This document shows, in pieces, positions 23,501-37,400 of a DNA stretch of 64,000 nt. This DNA is from Serilophus lunatus. Taxonomy: Eukaryota > Chordata > Aves > Passeriformes > Eurylaimidae. The notes beneath the pieces were generated by a model that was not told where the DNA came from, made no database searches, and saw only the letters and a list, made by a program, of their open reading frames with translations. The stretch spans positions 287,561-351,560 of the forward strand of contig VXBA01001259.1 in the NCBI GenBank assembly GCA_013399895.1, given 5' to 3'. Made by a program: the position numbers and the translations under genes. Numbering within the stretch: the stretch's first letter is position 1; every line of letters begins with the position of its first letter.

Positions 23501-26500
23501 ATGCATTATCAAGATGCTGGAAAATTCACATGAAATAAAAGCAATTTAAAAGCAAGGTAAATAATTGGATTCCACATGTGAGATACAGATGAGTGGCAGC
23601 AAGCATTTCTCCTTTATTCACAGGACTATTTTCTTGTGTGTCCATTCTGACATCTTCCAAACAAATGACTTAGGATGTAGGAGAAACCAGAAGCATTGGT
23701 TCTGACATTGTTCATGCAGCCTGTTGTCCCTCTAGTTCACAAATTTCACCTCTGACAGTAGTTGCTTTCTGACCTTTGCATGAATATGAGAAACTCACAG
23801 CAGGTAAGTATGGAATAACCTGCTCTCCAGAGAAAGTGGCCCATGACTAGGATTTGGCTTCACTCCTGACTCACAATGTTCGTTCTCCTTTCCAACCTTT
23901 TCACATTTAATTTTGATAAGCATTCTGCTTAGTGTCATACCTTGTTCTGACTCTTCTTTGTCTCAGAGTATTTTCTTAAGGCCTTGCACAGAACAGATTT
24001 CTTACCCTGAATCTTATTTTAGAGTAGCACTGCCAGCAACAGGGAAAAAAGGTGTGAGGACATCAGAGAACACAGGGAAAAGAGCCAAGATACACTGCCC
24101 AAAACCTTACAATTTGCTACAACGAATATTCAGTTTTCTGCCCCTGTCTGTGAGGTTAGGAGGAGATTTTCCTCTGTTGGCCACTTGTCCAGGTCAAGGA
24201 TAGGCTGGTGTATCAAAATTTTAGGAAGAAAGCCATGTTCTTTCTTTTGTTTATTTTAAAACTATACTAAAATTGTTACAATTATCACCTAAAATACAAC
24301 AGATACTAACTTTTGCAGAATACATGTTCATATTATAAAATATGTGCAATAGTAATTTCCTGCCTGTAGCAGCTGGATATCAGCTTCACTGGGTCATTTG
24401 GAATTAGTGCCAAGGCAAGACTTCATACTTGGCTCCAGGTGACACTGCTCAGTTTACCCAGCCACTACAGCAAACGCTCTCAGCAGTGAAACCTTGGTAA
24501 CAATGAAGCAGCACATCAGGCTCTGTATCCACAGCTACACGGTTGATACAAAATGTTGTTCAGGAAGCAGTTCGGGCTGTGATGCTGGCAGAGATGTTGC
24601 AAAGCAGCGGCTTTTGGTCATTTGCTGGTTCATTTTGTATTTGCATCTGGTTTTCTGGGGGTGAAGGTGTTTCTCTTTACAAACACACGCTTTTGCCTCC
24701 TCTCATATCCAATTTGATAGTAGGCTGAATACAATGCCACAGTCAGCTGCAGTTACTCGTGTTTATTTTCCTGTACTGGAATCAGTCTTGCAGGCATAAC
24801 GTACATGCTCCAATTCTTTTCTGTGAGTGGCCAGTTACTACAAAATTTTTCTACTTTGTAACTATTCTTTCTTAGAAAGTTATTTTCTTTTTGATAAAGA
24901 GGAATCAAGGCTTTCAAAATTTTTATTCATTCATATAGATATTAAGTGGTTAATTAAAAACAAAATCACCATGATATAAAAACATGTTAAAAGCACCATT
25001 TGGTGTGAATTTAGCTTCTGACAGCCACTTGCACACTTGGGAGACGATAATGTCTCTGTAGTTATTGTGAACTGCCTGTAGCTTTTTCTTTCCATTGCTG
25101 AATGAAATACTGGTGTAAATTATCCTCAGATTCTTAGACACCATCTGTTTCTGCTACTTCTTTTCATTTTTCTGTGAGTGTACATATATATTTTAAATAG
25201 ATTTATATATACTCTATAAACAAATAAAACTTGTATGCAACAGAATTTTTTGAGATCTCACTGAAACAATGTGAGCATTTATTTCTGTAGTTAAGGTATT
25301 TATTTCAATAGATGGTAACTAAAAATTCATTGCCACTTTCAGAATTAATTAACTCAGCAGTCAATTCTGCACAGCAGCTATTCAATGGCAAAGTACTAAA
25401 TGTGGATTCTAATCTATTCTAAGTACTGGTATTTTTTTTTAATTTGAGGGGACATGCACGTGTGATCCTCTTCAGAAAGGAGTTTGTTCACTGATTTGCA
25501 TGACTCTCAAGCTTCCAGACAATGAAGGAATGAGGATACAAATAATTTTAGAGTGAGATGCCAGATTTTTTTTGGCATTTCACACCTGTTATGCCCATCT
25601 TGAAAACTATCTGATAGAATTGGTTCATTCGTTGGCATCCTAATTTGTATTCATAGAACTCACCATAATTTTTAAAGGAATTTTCAAAAATCATTTGAAG
25701 CTATGAAATTTTACAGTTATCAAGAGAACCCATCACATCATCATAGTATATAATTGCATTTGCTTTCATTTAACAAGGCAGCTTCAAATAGCAACTTAAT
25801 TATCAAGAAATTACTAAATGAAGATCGAAGAACTCGTACTGAGGACCTCAACACAAGCTATTTAACCTGTCATGGTTACTTCTGGAAAAAGAGGGGAACA
25901 GCAAGTAGCAACAATGCTGGGAACACTGAAACTGGGGAAAGCCCCCAAGAAGCAGCCAGAGGCCTATCTAAAGTAATAGACTGGGCACAACAAGGCTGAG
26001 TATGTTATCAACACAGTGTGAGTGGAAGACTTGTAGAGAAGAAAGTGAGAGACTAAGAGAAAGGAAGCAACTGATGAAGAGGAAAACCAAAGAAGATAGA
26101 GAAATCTGTGATGTCAAACTGCATGAAAACCTCTGGTGAGAAGTAACAAAACTCTTGTTCATGACCTCATTTAGTGAATGTGTAAATAGGCTGAACAATG
26201 GCGTGGGCTGCCCTTTCAGTGGTATTTAACTTTTATCTCCTGTGACTAATTAGCTTTGCTCAATAGGAGTAAACAGGATCAAGGGGCAACACGGATAACA
26301 GCGACAGGCAACTTCTCTAAAGCGTAAGGGAGCAGCAACTTCAGACACAGAGAAACTTTATCAAGATGGGGTTGTTATAGGTCATCTCATCCATTTTACA
26401 CCACGAAGTGGTGGATGTCTCCAAGGTCCTAACCCAGCTTATAATGCTTTATCTTTCTTCCATGCTTCAATGGAAAGGCAAAGGCATGATATGCTAACCC

Positions 26501-27811
26501 AGAGCATAGATGAAATATGCTTAAGTACCCCCTGATGACAGTCTCAGCTTTACACCAACGTGAGAGACCCCTCTGCACAGTGGAAATTCCCAAATAAAAT
26601 TTTGGTCCACCTAGTCCTTTATTTGAGGGAGATATAATAGAAAATGGCTCAATTGGCCCAATAAATATAAGCTGTATATACTGCTTTTCTCTAACATTCC
26701 CTACACTCTTTTGGAAAATTTCTTTCATATATTCCCCCTGATACATTTTAATGTACAGTTCAGTAACTGGAACAGTTCAGGCCTCTCACCTTATCCAAGT
26801 TATTAACATAATATTTTTTTAACTTAAAGGATGTACTGATCTTTACTCTCTTTTGAGTAGAACGCAAACACTGGAGAACAAAGGGCGACGTTTTCCATCA
26901 GGCTTAGTGTGAGAAACTCCAGGACTCATTTAAAGAAATGTTGTGCATCGATACATTATAAATGTCGGAGGAATTCCAGGAAACATCTACTTTTGGCTCT
27001 TCTAAGTCAAAAGAAGTTCTGAGAGCTTCTCTAAGCTAAGATTGCACTTCATTACTACATGAAACAGATCCCATCTTTTAGAAAATTAACCTTTAGAAAG
27101 TTTTTCCAGTTGTCGGTTAAGAAAGAGAAAAAAAAATCGATCTTTGGAGTCTTTTATTATTAACAAGCATTTTCCCAAACCTTTAATAACTCTCACAGCA
27201 ATTTTTTTGAGGTACATGCTGTTTATCTTAGCCTGAGGACACTGTAGCTGGTTACAATATTCTAAAAGCATTTACCTTGAAAGACAGAAAACACGGAACT
27301 TCACATCTTGTATTTGATAACCCTACATTTACAATTCCAAAAAAACCATACGATCCCTTTCAGGCATGGTGTTCCAGAGGGATCTTACTTCAGTGATTGT
27401 CTGCCATGATCTTCAGCTTTGTTTAAACCACACAGTGTGCCTGTCTGCTTCCTGAATGTTAAAAACATGGAGTAATTTACACGAGCAAGACAAGTAGCAG
27501 AAAATGCCTTGACACTGTGTAAGCACTGCTCAGCAATAACTAAAACATCCCTGAGTTATCAACACTGTTTTCAGCACAAATGCCAAACACAGCCCCACAC
27601 CGGCTACTGTGAAGAATTTTTTAATTCTGTCCCTGCCAAAGAAAGTAGAGCCCTAGGCCAAAAAGTGTCTTGAAATAATTTATAAGTGTCTATAAATGCA
27701 ATAATGCATATGATGTTACAAAGCTATACAAGGAGGGAAATGGTGACGGTCGGAAAGATCCTTGATATCCTACAACTTCCCAAGATGAGAGAGCAACAAT
27801 TTACACAAGTA
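20569..27811. other. Intergenic AT-rich DNA, no gene seen
   Basis: No recognised exon, RNA gene or young repeat. Open frames reach about 105 codons (21286-21603 on +, 26429-26746 on -), with no recognisable domains and no splice-supported partners. A purine-rich stretch at about 26015-26110 makes a low-complexity minus-strand frame. Confidence 0.55.
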
Positions 27812-28097
27812 GATCACGATGGGACAAGGGGGAGTGGTTTCAAACTAAAAGAGGAGAGATTTAGATTAGATGCTGGGAAATTCTTTACCCAGAGGTTGGT
27901 CAGGCACAGGAACAGTGTTGCCCAGAGGACTTGTGGAAGTCCCATCCCTGGAGATGTTCAAGGTCAGGTTGGCTGGGGCCTTCAGCAGCCTGGTCCAGTG
28001 AATGACATCTCTGTCCATGGCAGTGGGGTTGGAATGAGATGATCTTTAAGGTTGTTACAACTCAAATAATTTATGATTCTACAGTTCTGATTCTAAG
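27812..28097 (+). mobile_element. CR1 LINE 3' end (sense), copy G
   Basis: CR1 tail blocks are evident: gatgggacaagggggagtgg, agatttagattagatgctgg, caggcacaggaacagtgttg, ggagatgttcaaggtcaggt and atgatctttaaggttg, then a diverged atttatgattctac end. The 118-codon open frame over it (27686-28042) is repeat-derived. Confidence 0.9.
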
Positions 28098-30849
28098 ATT
28101 ACTGTAAATTCTTATTCCTAAATGACAAGACCTTTCTCTTTTTTGCTCTATTGCAATAAATAACGATAATTTAACCTCCTAATCTTGTCCTATATTCGTA
28201 TTTTAGACTGTATATAGGATTTTGAATTTTAGCAAGTAGTCAATATATTTCAGTGATCCTTTTTAGAGTGTTTCGTTCTCTGTGGATTTCTCTATCTGCC
28301 AGCAAACAAACAATTGTAGGGTCAGCTCCTAGCTAGGCCAGCGGGATCAGAAGGCCCACTTCTTTTTCAGAGACTTGAGGCAAAAGAGAAGTAGCTTGCA
28401 CATACCTCTCTGGAGCTACTTATCTTCAAGTTTCCCAGAAATTTTGACTGGCATAGGTCAAAATAAAGTACTTAATATATAGTACTTAACTGGTAAGACC
28501 CAAAATTGTGCAAAGTTGCAATTCATGGTATAAAACAATCATCAACCTTTAAATCTTGTTCTCACCTTAGTCATCAATACTTACCTTTACACTGGGCAGA
28601 GAAACCACATTACTCCCTTAATAGAAAGTTCTTCACGGGTAATATTCTATTGCTGCATCACATAAGAGTGTGATTATGAAATGTGCACCCAAAATTTGTA
28701 TGAGATGACAGCTGCAAAGTATTTCCTGCCAATGACCACAAAAATGTCTCTCAGCTCCGCAGTCCCTAGAAGGCCTTGCAGAAATCCTCCTAAAGATAGT
28801 TGACATTTTTCAGCTGATTTCTACACAAACTTTCTTCCAGCTTTTAGAGCTGAGCATTGCCAAATTTTCCGTGTAATATTTGTAACAATTTCCTCCTAGT
28901 CCTATCAGCTTTATTATGTTAGTCACTCATAAAATAAATCATATTAGGAGTAAATTAACCTATCAGCAAAAAACCTGAGAAAATAAAGGGAAACTGCTTC
29001 ATTTTTCCGAACATTGGGAGAAATACGTATTTCAACAGGTTCTCAAACTCTGCTGGAGTGTCAGGGACTAATGAAAGTCACTCTCCACCACCTGCTGAAC
29101 AGAGTCAAACAGACAGTCTGATTAATTAAAGTGTCAGTTTAGCCAATAGCTTCAATTTCACTTTTTCACAAAACAAAAGTTCCAACAAAGAATTACGGAA
29201 AAACTATTAGGTTATTTGGTTCATTTCCTGTCCTTGCAGAATAGTTCCTCCAACGATATTTTTAGTCCAATTTGTTCAATGCAATTTTAAGGCTTGGAAA
29301 AGCATAAGACACAGCTGCTGCCCACAGAAGGATTTACAATCTGATAAACTCTGATCTCTGTTTTGACACACAAGTAATGCCTTTTATTTTGATAATATTA
29401 TTGTATCATGTCTACTTAAATAATGTCCTTGCACCTTTCTATACAGCTGATATTCCTATACATCAAATGCCTAAAGGCTATATAAGAAACTTATTGTTTG
29501 TTCTGAAAACACCTGCAATGTTTTGAGACCTGTCAAAACATCCCAAGAATAATCCAAATGCAATTACATTTGCAATAGCTGTACAGCATGGGCTGCAGTG
29601 GGGGGAAAGACGGAAAGTCTCCTTTCTTCTCAGATACAAGAGTTCCTTCTTTGCTCTGTCTCTGCAGCTTTGTGCAATCCAATTGCACAAAATCAGATAT
29701 AATACATAACAATAAGAAATATGTTGATTGGAAGTATTAAAAGTTTGGACTCTGGAAAGTTTGTTTTTTCTGTGTTTTTGAGATGTCTTGTAGTCCCATT
29801 GCATGTCCTGCCTGTCTGCATGGAAGTGTGCAATTTTATTGAAAAACCAATCCGATTACAAATATTTTAACTGCAACTTTGAACAGTTCTATGAACTCTG
29901 TTGTTACAGCTGTCTGGGACTGAAAACTACTACAGACTTCCACATTTCCCCTGAAAAGTAGCAGAAGAATAAAGCATCGGGGAAGATAAGCACACTTCTG
30001 AGCACCATCAAAGGCTTAGTAACTCTGTATCAGGAATTTGCAGTGAAAGAGAGACAAAACTGTACAAAATCTCCTCCCAGAGGCATGGGGAAAAACACAC
30101 ATCTATCTCCACTCTTCACTAGCAGGATGAGAAGTATAACATCATTTAACCAGGACTTATTTTCTGCATTTCTGCACTTACTTTCTGCTCCCTTTCTAAG
30201 ATCATAAGACCTTTGCCTTTAAACTATATATTAACTCTGCAGAAGTAGATCTGGGAAGAAAATGCTGCTTTTCACGGGAAATTAAAATTTTCAGATTGCC
30301 TCCCTCCAAGAAGGCAGCAGACACCCACAGCTGAGGGAACCACCTGGATGGACCTCCAGAAGTCTGCTACCTTGGGCAGTGAAGAGCTGGAGATACAGCA
30401 GTGCATTTTGAGTGCCTCCAGAAGTCATTTGCCTTAGTATTAAATGAGCTAGACATGTATGTGAGTCCTTTGTGGTTATTTAGGTTCTTTTCAGTCTAAC
30501 TACAAGCTCTAATAGAATTTGAAAATAGTGTTTTGACAAAACAGAAAGGACTGTGGATTAACACCCATAGATCAGTGAAGCCAAGCGAGGTTTAAAACCA
30601 AACCGTGGTTTTAGAACATCCTCCGTTCCTTGAAGACGTAAATGGTATCCTGATTGTGTTTGGTTGTTTTTTTATAGTTTTTGTTAAATAACTACTCCGT
30701 GTGGGTCAAGCACAATACCTGCACTTAATTAAAAAGAATACAAACGCTATATGCTAGTAAAGCATACTAAACCTAAAACTGGATGATGCAACACCGCGAT
30801 ACTCTGAGGCAAGAACATGGAGAAAGGGAAAGATAAGCAAAACCTAGTT
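28098..30849. other. Intergenic DNA upstream of TMEM65, no gene seen
   Basis: AT-rich, with no recognised exon. The longest open frame (108 codons on the minus strand, 29478-29804) has no recognisable family. GC content rises sharply after about 30850 into the TMEM65 promoter island. Confidence 0.55.
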
Positions 30850-30910
30850 TCTGCTACTCTGCCGAGCTGCCGGAGCCTGGCGCTGCGAGGAGCCCTGTGT
30901 GCTCTCAGAC

Positions 30911-31030
30911 CCCTGGATGTCACACGGGGGGATCGGGAGGGACCCGGCCCGGGGCTGTCACGTCCCGCAGCCCTGGATGTCACACGAGGGGCTCGGGACG
31001 GACCCGCCCCGGGGCTCTCGGGGCCGCGGA
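30911..31030. repeat. 60-bp GC-rich tandem duplication
   Basis: Two 60-base copies start with CCCTGGATGTCACACG at 30911 and 30971. Each continues with a CGGGA(G/C)GGACCCG block and CCCGGGGCT. They differ at several positions. They lie in the presumed TMEM65 promoter or 5' UTR, about 70 bp before the assembly gap. Confidence 0.85.
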
Positions 31031-31102
31031 GCCGCCGCTCCCCCCGCACTCCCGGGCGGCGCCTGCGCGGGCCCGGCCCGGCCCCGCCCCCGGCCCCGCC
31101 CT

Positions 31103-31273
31103 NNNNNNNNNNNNNNNNNNNNNNNNNNNNNNNNNNNNNNNNNNNNNNNNNNNNNNNNNNNNNNNNNNNNNNNNNNNNNNNNNNNNNNNNNNNNNNNNNN
31201 NNNNNNNNNNNNNNNNNNNNNNNNNNNNNNNNNNNNNNNNNNNNNNNNNNNNNNNNNNNNNNNNNNNNNNNNN
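31103..31273. other. Assembly gap (171 N)
   Basis: The stretch consists entirely of N inside the GC-rich TMEM65 5' end. Vertebrate TMEM65 is about 240 residues and only 200 are visible here. Roughly 40 codons (about 120 bases) including the start codon are therefore expected within it, which fits the stated gap size. The true length is unknown. Confidence 0.97.
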
Positions 31274-31466
31274 CTGTGGGGCGGCGCCGAGGGGCCGCTC
31301 CTGCCGCGGGGGGCGCGGGCGCTCGGCACCCACCCCAAGAAGGAGCCGATGGAGGCGCTGAACACGGCGCAGGGGGCCCGAGACTTCATCTACAGCCTGC
31401 ACTCCACCGAGCGGAGCTGCCTGCTGCGGGAGCTGCACCGCTTCGAGTCCATCGCCATCGCCCAAG
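31274..31466 (+). CDS. TMEM65: TMEM65 exon 1 (partial, 3' part)
   Basis: 64 complete codons plus one base (phase 1 end) lead to donor AAG|GTGAGC at 31467. The frame is fixed by the conserved GTHPKKEPMEALNTAQ and SLHSTERSCLLRELHRFES segments. It is GC-rich. The 5' limit is set by the N gap, not by biology. Confidence 0.96.
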
Positions 31467-34400
31467 GTGAGCCGCGACCCGCTCCGAGCCCGCTCGGGGG
31501 TGGGAGGGCCGGGCTGGAGCGGGGATGCGCCTTCCGAGTTTGGGGGTCCTGCCGACTTCGCCGAAGTGACTCCGTCGGGCGAGTAGGAAACTCAAGCGGG
31601 ACAAGGCGTGGAGAGGCGCACGCCCAAGTGCGTTATGGTAATCGGGTATAAATGAGGCACACGACCTGAAATTTAGTTTCCAGAAGCATCCGCGGCACCT
31701 TCGGAACTTCCACGGACCCAAAGTGCCAAATCCCCCGTGTGTCTGTCATCTCGCCAGGTGTTTCGGGGAGGCGCGAGTAGGCATTTTTCGGAATGGGAGT
31801 AGGAAAGTGTGTCTCATAAAATCCTCCTGGCTCCAGGGCAGCAGTTAATTGATTTCAGACCTCTTAAGGGACGCTGAGCTGCTGCTGCTCATTCAAGAGT
31901 TCCACTTTCCTGCACGGACAGCTGCCGGGTTGCCGGCACCGCTTCGGGGAAGCGTTGGTTCTTATGCGGGAAGGTGTGTGTATAGGAGGAGGTTTATAGA
32001 TGTTTCTCTGAATATAGTACTATGCAACGCCAACTGAAGTAATTCACCGTAGCTTTTTTCCCCTGATCCAACTGTTCTTGCCAACCTGACGCTGTTCCTC
32101 AAACAAATGAAAACCTGACAAAAGCAAATCCTCTTAATTACAACCTCCTCACTTCTGCTTCTGATCCTTAGCTTTAGTTTACAATCCCTATTGCAGTGAA
32201 GATGATAGAGGGTACTTAAGAGATCAGTGTACATTTGATCTAGGCCTCTTTGTGACTTTGATAGTAGCGTGCCCTTGGGAAGGGCATTTCTGTGCCTGGT
32301 GGCTCTTCTGTCGATGTCTAAAAGAGATCTTGGGTGGGCAGAGAACAGGTACAGGGGGCAGCTGTAGAAATGCTGCTTTGTGAAGAGACAGAACCCTTTC
32401 AGGTACCTCTTTGGCTTTTTTATAGCACACTTGCATAGAAACTCTGGTGTTTCTAGTCAGAGAGCAGTCCACTTAAACAGTTAGTTTTGGGAGCAGCGCT
32501 TCTGTTTTGCAGAGGGTGAGTCAGTTGTGTTTGTTTTCCAACACAGAGGGTAGTATGCTTTGAGCTGTAAGTTGACATTAACTTTAGAATACTAGTATCT
32601 ACTCCTCTTCCCAAGTAAATCCTTCTCAGCTTCTGAAGGGCTCTTGCTGTCAGGGTTTTGTGTCTCATCAGTTGTTGCTCAGGTGAAACAGGAGCAAGCT
32701 GTGTACCCAGGACTATGATGTGGTGGATGTCAAAATGAGACTTTAAAATGTATTTCAGTATAGTGTCTCAAGGTTTACACAGAGATAAATCAACAGATGG
32801 TCCTATTTAGTATCTTGTTGCTCAGATGCCGTTGGTTACAATATGAAAGTCTATTTCTATAACGTACTGTGACTTTCTGATGATTCGGGATTTAGAAGAA
32901 AAGTAACAAAAGCATTAGTTTGAATTTAGAGGCTTTCCTGCAGGGGTGTTATTAGTAAACTGCAAATTTATTCCACTGGAGGAAATTACAATTCACTTGT
33001 GCCTGAAGCTGTAAGCACTAGTCTCTCTGGAGGGATTGTTTCAGCGAAATCTCAGCTCTGGGCTCCCATAGTCTCACAGGTAAGGGCTGCGCGAATTGTT
33101 GCAAAGCCTTGGAGTGGACTGTTGATCTGCCCATCTAATAGCTTGATAAGGTTTTTTTGTACATAACCTTTTTGTTTAACCAGCTCCATTCATGTTTTAT
33201 TTTATCAGACTGCAGCATGATAACAGCTGTCAGCTTTCAACTCTAGGAAATTCTGTTTCTTCGTGTGTTGTGGGAAAAAGGAGAATCATTATTGAGAAGG
33301 GCTTCTAGTAAGTCTGTTGTAAAGAAATTGGAGAAAAAACTAATCTTGAAACTATTGCCCATAACTATTTTCTATATAGGATTGATATTGACAGGATTCA
33401 GTTTTATGTGAAGAAAGGCAGTGAATGTAGAACCAGGCTCTTGAGGGTTGTCGGATATGTGTCATCAATCTTAACACTAAGGAGTGCCAGAAAAAGACAA
33501 ATTGGATAGAAAGGCTGCACTGGAAAGAAAATTGGAGAATTTCTGATCTAGATGTTCATGTTCTGTATTTAAAATGCTTTATTATATTTAGATAATATTT
33601 CATATGATTGCTCTTTCCTGTTGTTGAAACGGTGACCGTATAGGAACGATCTGAATAAGTACGTAGGTAGCAAGTGTGAGTAGCAGATGAGAGGTATTTG
33701 TTCCTTGCTTTCCAAGTACTTTCTTTGATTGACTAGTGTCACTTTTGATTTTTACAGCTCATGAGTTCAATCAAAGCAAAATGGTTTTAGAGATGCTGAG
33801 TTTCTTCTCAGTCCTCTCCTTCAGTGGCAGCATGCTGTAGCTCCCAATTCCTGACTCTTTAGCTGAGGTTGCTCGTTGTACTTTTGTGTTGACTTCCAAT
33901 GAAAATGATCCAAATCCAGCCTTCAAATTCTCTTCTCTACCTACTGGGTAAATTCCTGTGTCTCATTTCAGTCTGAAAAATCAGTCTGTCCTCAATCATG
34001 AAATGCTTGTGCAGCCTTGCCACTGTGCTTAAGCTTGTTTTGTGCCAGTGATCTTTTCAAATTCTTTATGGAATGGGAGGTCTTAGTCCATACTCTTCTT
34101 AGCACGGTCCTTATTGAGTTAAGTTTTGACCTTCTTCCCTCACTACCTCTTCTGTGCCCTAACAGACCCCATATCAGCTAGGGGAAGCTGTCAGCAATAT
34201 GGGGAGACCTGGGCACACCAAGAACCAAATGGGGCAAGTTCCTCAGCCCATTCCCAGGCCTACCACCAGAAGGATGCAGTTCCATCACCTAATTGCCCTA
34301 GAGGGAAACATGACAGGACACACTGTCTGTGGCCTCCGCTAATGGCAGAGGCTGCGGTGAAACGCATCCCTTGCTGTGGCCGCTCCGCTGAAGGACAGCC

Positions 34401-37400
34401 CTCAGGTACGTGGTGAGTCGTAGCTGTTACCTCTTAAGTTAGGAGAGTCTCTGGAGCGTTTTTAAAACCTAAAGCATCTGTTTGCACTGGGGTCACAAAA
34501 ACTGTGGTTGGGAGACGTTTGTGAATGTGTTCCTGCCACCACCGCGTCGCGTTACCGTGATGTTTGCGGGGCTTCCAGATGCTGGGCAACAGCAGTCGGA
34601 TAAACAGTGTAGCTTATTAATAAACACTGACTGAGATTCTGCTGTTTGTCTTAGTGCAACAGTAGACGGAGCTCTGTCTGTGAGCATGTGGTGCCTGAGA
34701 GCTGAGAGCCTGAGTTTTGCACAGGAGAAACTGGGGGAAGACTGTGAAACTGGATCTTGATGGAATAATTCTCAAAGTGTTTTGAAAACTGTCCTGATTT
34801 AGACTATAATCTGTCTCTTACTATCTTAAAATTCAGTCAAAACGTCATTTAGCGGATTTTTCTGAAGACAGCTGCAAATTCTTCTCACCTGGGTTTAGTT
34901 TTCCCTCTGTGTTGAAGTCTTTGTTTTTCTTTTTTTTTTTTTTTTTTCCCTTTCTAATCTTGGAAAGGTGAATCAGGTCTCCCATTTTCCCAGGAAGATG
35001 TTTGAAACAAAGTTTTTAAATTTTAGTTTTATGTTTCTTCTGAGCACGTCAGCCACACCCAGCCCCACTAGAGGGGGGTGATACATGTGCCCTGAATGCA
35101 AGTAATTTGTGTGTTTCTGTTTCATAGTGACAGGAACACTCAAGTAGCAAGTAAGACACTCATTTTAAATGTAATAGTCCTGTTTTCCTGTTTGTAGAAG
35201 TGATGCCCCACAATCAAGGCTCAGTTTTGTTATCAACACAGTCAGATCTTCTTTGCAGTTGTTTCGTTCTTGCACGGTGGAGATGAAAGTGTAAAATCTT
35301 ACAGGCAACATAGGGAACGATTTAATGCCTCTTACCTTCAAGAGCAGTATTCCATTGACAGGAGTGGTATTAGAAAGAAGGTGTAACTATATAACTATGT
35401 AATCCTATATTTGAGTTTTCTGCCATTAGTTCCCAGCATATGATATGATTCGTGAAGGCTTCACTTGTAAGCAGTGCAGCAAACCTGGTGATGAGGAGGA
35501 AAAATACTAAAGGGTTTGACTTGTTTAGGTAACAGATACTAAATTGAGCACGTCTGCTGCATCTTTATTGCTTCTTAGGGTACTTTTGGTTTTATCTGTG
35601 CTGCATTACAGTATTCTTGAGCCCAGATGTAACTGATTTTCATTGAGGATATTAACAGGTAGAGCCTCTAAGAAATCTAGGTCTTCCTAGTGAGAGGATC
35701 TATTGTTTTCTCATCTTTTGTTGCAAGGATGGGAAAACAATTCCTGTTTTCCGATCTTTGTGTACCTACACATAAAATACAAATAACATATAAATATATA
35801 TCTGTATAGAATACATAAAATACATATTTTTAATATAATATATGTACATAGAACACAATTCCTTGAAAGCACCCAGCTGTATTTTGTATTTTAAATGAAA
35901 GGCTTTTGTGATGGAATTACTAAATAAGAGGTCTTTTGACATGGAATGTGTTGTTTCTCTGCCTCTTGAGGCTGTGTTTTAGCAGGAAAACATGTGAAAA
36001 CACCGTAGCAATGCAGCCTTGACATCTAGTTTTGTAGTTTAACTTGCAGGTCTTGGAGAATGCAGACTCTAGCCACATTCTCTTTGAAGGCAGTGATATA
36101 TTATGCCCTTCATAATAATCTGACATACATAAATAATTTGTCCAAACTGATTTCTGATAGAAAACTGTCCATAACTTCAAGTTACTGCATCTTGCTCTTG
36201 TTAAAAAGAAAAAAAATAATATGCGGGTGGAAGGTTCCACCTCCGTCCATTCAGACGAACTGGCAGCTGGGGCAAAATCTCTGAGGGAATTAGCAAGGTT
36301 TGAACCCCTGTTGGGTAAAACGGTGTCAGAAGAAACCTCTTTGTCTTATGATCTGGTGTTAAATTTATGAGCTCTCCAGTTTACTGGAATAGTTGAGGAA
36401 GTGTTTGAGCCTTTGTGCCTCTACTTTCACAGCTTTACAAAGAAAAGTTAATTCGAAAGACTGTGAATGTCATCAAAGACAAATGGATTTCAGTCAGGAT
36501 TTTAGACACTCCAAACATAATCTCCTGCGAAAAAGATTCCCTTTGTTGCATGAGTCAGATGCTTCTTGCTAATTGTGAACAAACCAGTTCGTCTGCCACG
36601 GTGGTTTAGAACCACTCAGATTTTAGTACCTCTTTTTGTTAGAAGTGAATCTGTGTTAACACAACAAAGCCTAATTCAATCCTTCGGGAAGTACTTGTCT
36701 TGTTGGAAGAGTGATTTCGCAGTGCAATTGTGAGGTTTCTTTGAGGACTGCCCAGCCTGTGGAGCTGGGAGAAGAGGAATTGATCTTGCTGTTGTGCTTT
36801 GACAGGTACCGTGGCACCTGGTGGGGGCAGTTGTCTCTCCCCTTCTCCTTTACAGACTCCACATGTGCAGCTGAACTCTGAGCTGCGTGTGAAGGAAGAT
36901 CACCTGGTACCTCTCTCCCCTTTGCTGTGACCTAGGTCAAGAAACTTTTTTAACTCTAATGTTTGATTGCTATTCTAGGAAAAGGTCTTCTGACAGACTG
37001 CTGGCAAGCGTGTCATTCACAAGTTTGAAGTGCCGTGTCAAGCTGGTAAAATGACACACTCTTGGCAGCCTGCCTGTGTGAGTCCCTTTATGTGCTTCGA
37101 CCATCACAGGGTGCACCAGGACTGTAATCTCACTGCTGAGTCAGAAATACTCAATAGTGAGAGGAAAGTCATGTTTCAGGTAGAAAGATATGCTATTTCT
37201 TTGTGCTTTTGAAAGTTTTTTTTAATATACCTCGGACTCCAAGTAATGGAGCCCTCTCACAAAGTCAGAGTGCAGAAGGAAAAGTGCTCTTCTGGCACTA
37301 CTGGTCACTTTCATTAACATCTGAACCTCATGAATCACAGAATATCCTGAGTTTAAAGAAACTCATAAGGTTCATCAAGTCCAGCTCCTGGTCCTGCACA

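Larger units (their letters stand above)
30850..31640. promoter_or_regulatory. TMEM65 promoter CpG island
   Basis: GC and CpG density jump at about 30850 and fall back after about 31640, spanning the gap and exon 1. Just before the gap (31077-31102) are repeated CCCCGCCC/GGCCCCGCC Sp1-type boxes. No TATA box is visible in the sequenced part, typical of a housekeeping CpG-island promoter. The transcription start is not determinable because the N gap covers the likely 5' UTR/start codon boundary. Confidence 0.75.

Noticed and set aside
30899..31651. A 250-codon open frame running through the N gap in the TMEM65 exon 1 frame
   Set aside because: It depends on the arbitrary gap length and reads through the donor at 31467. 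The ATG at 30899 lies in the 60-bp repeat, far upstream of where a 240-residue TMEM65 should start.
34126..34416. A 96-codon frame in intron 1 ending next to a donor-like CAGGTACGT
   Set aside because: No recognisable protein family, no evident acceptor-supported link to TMEM65 exons, and the canonical exon 1-exon 2 junction is already in frame.
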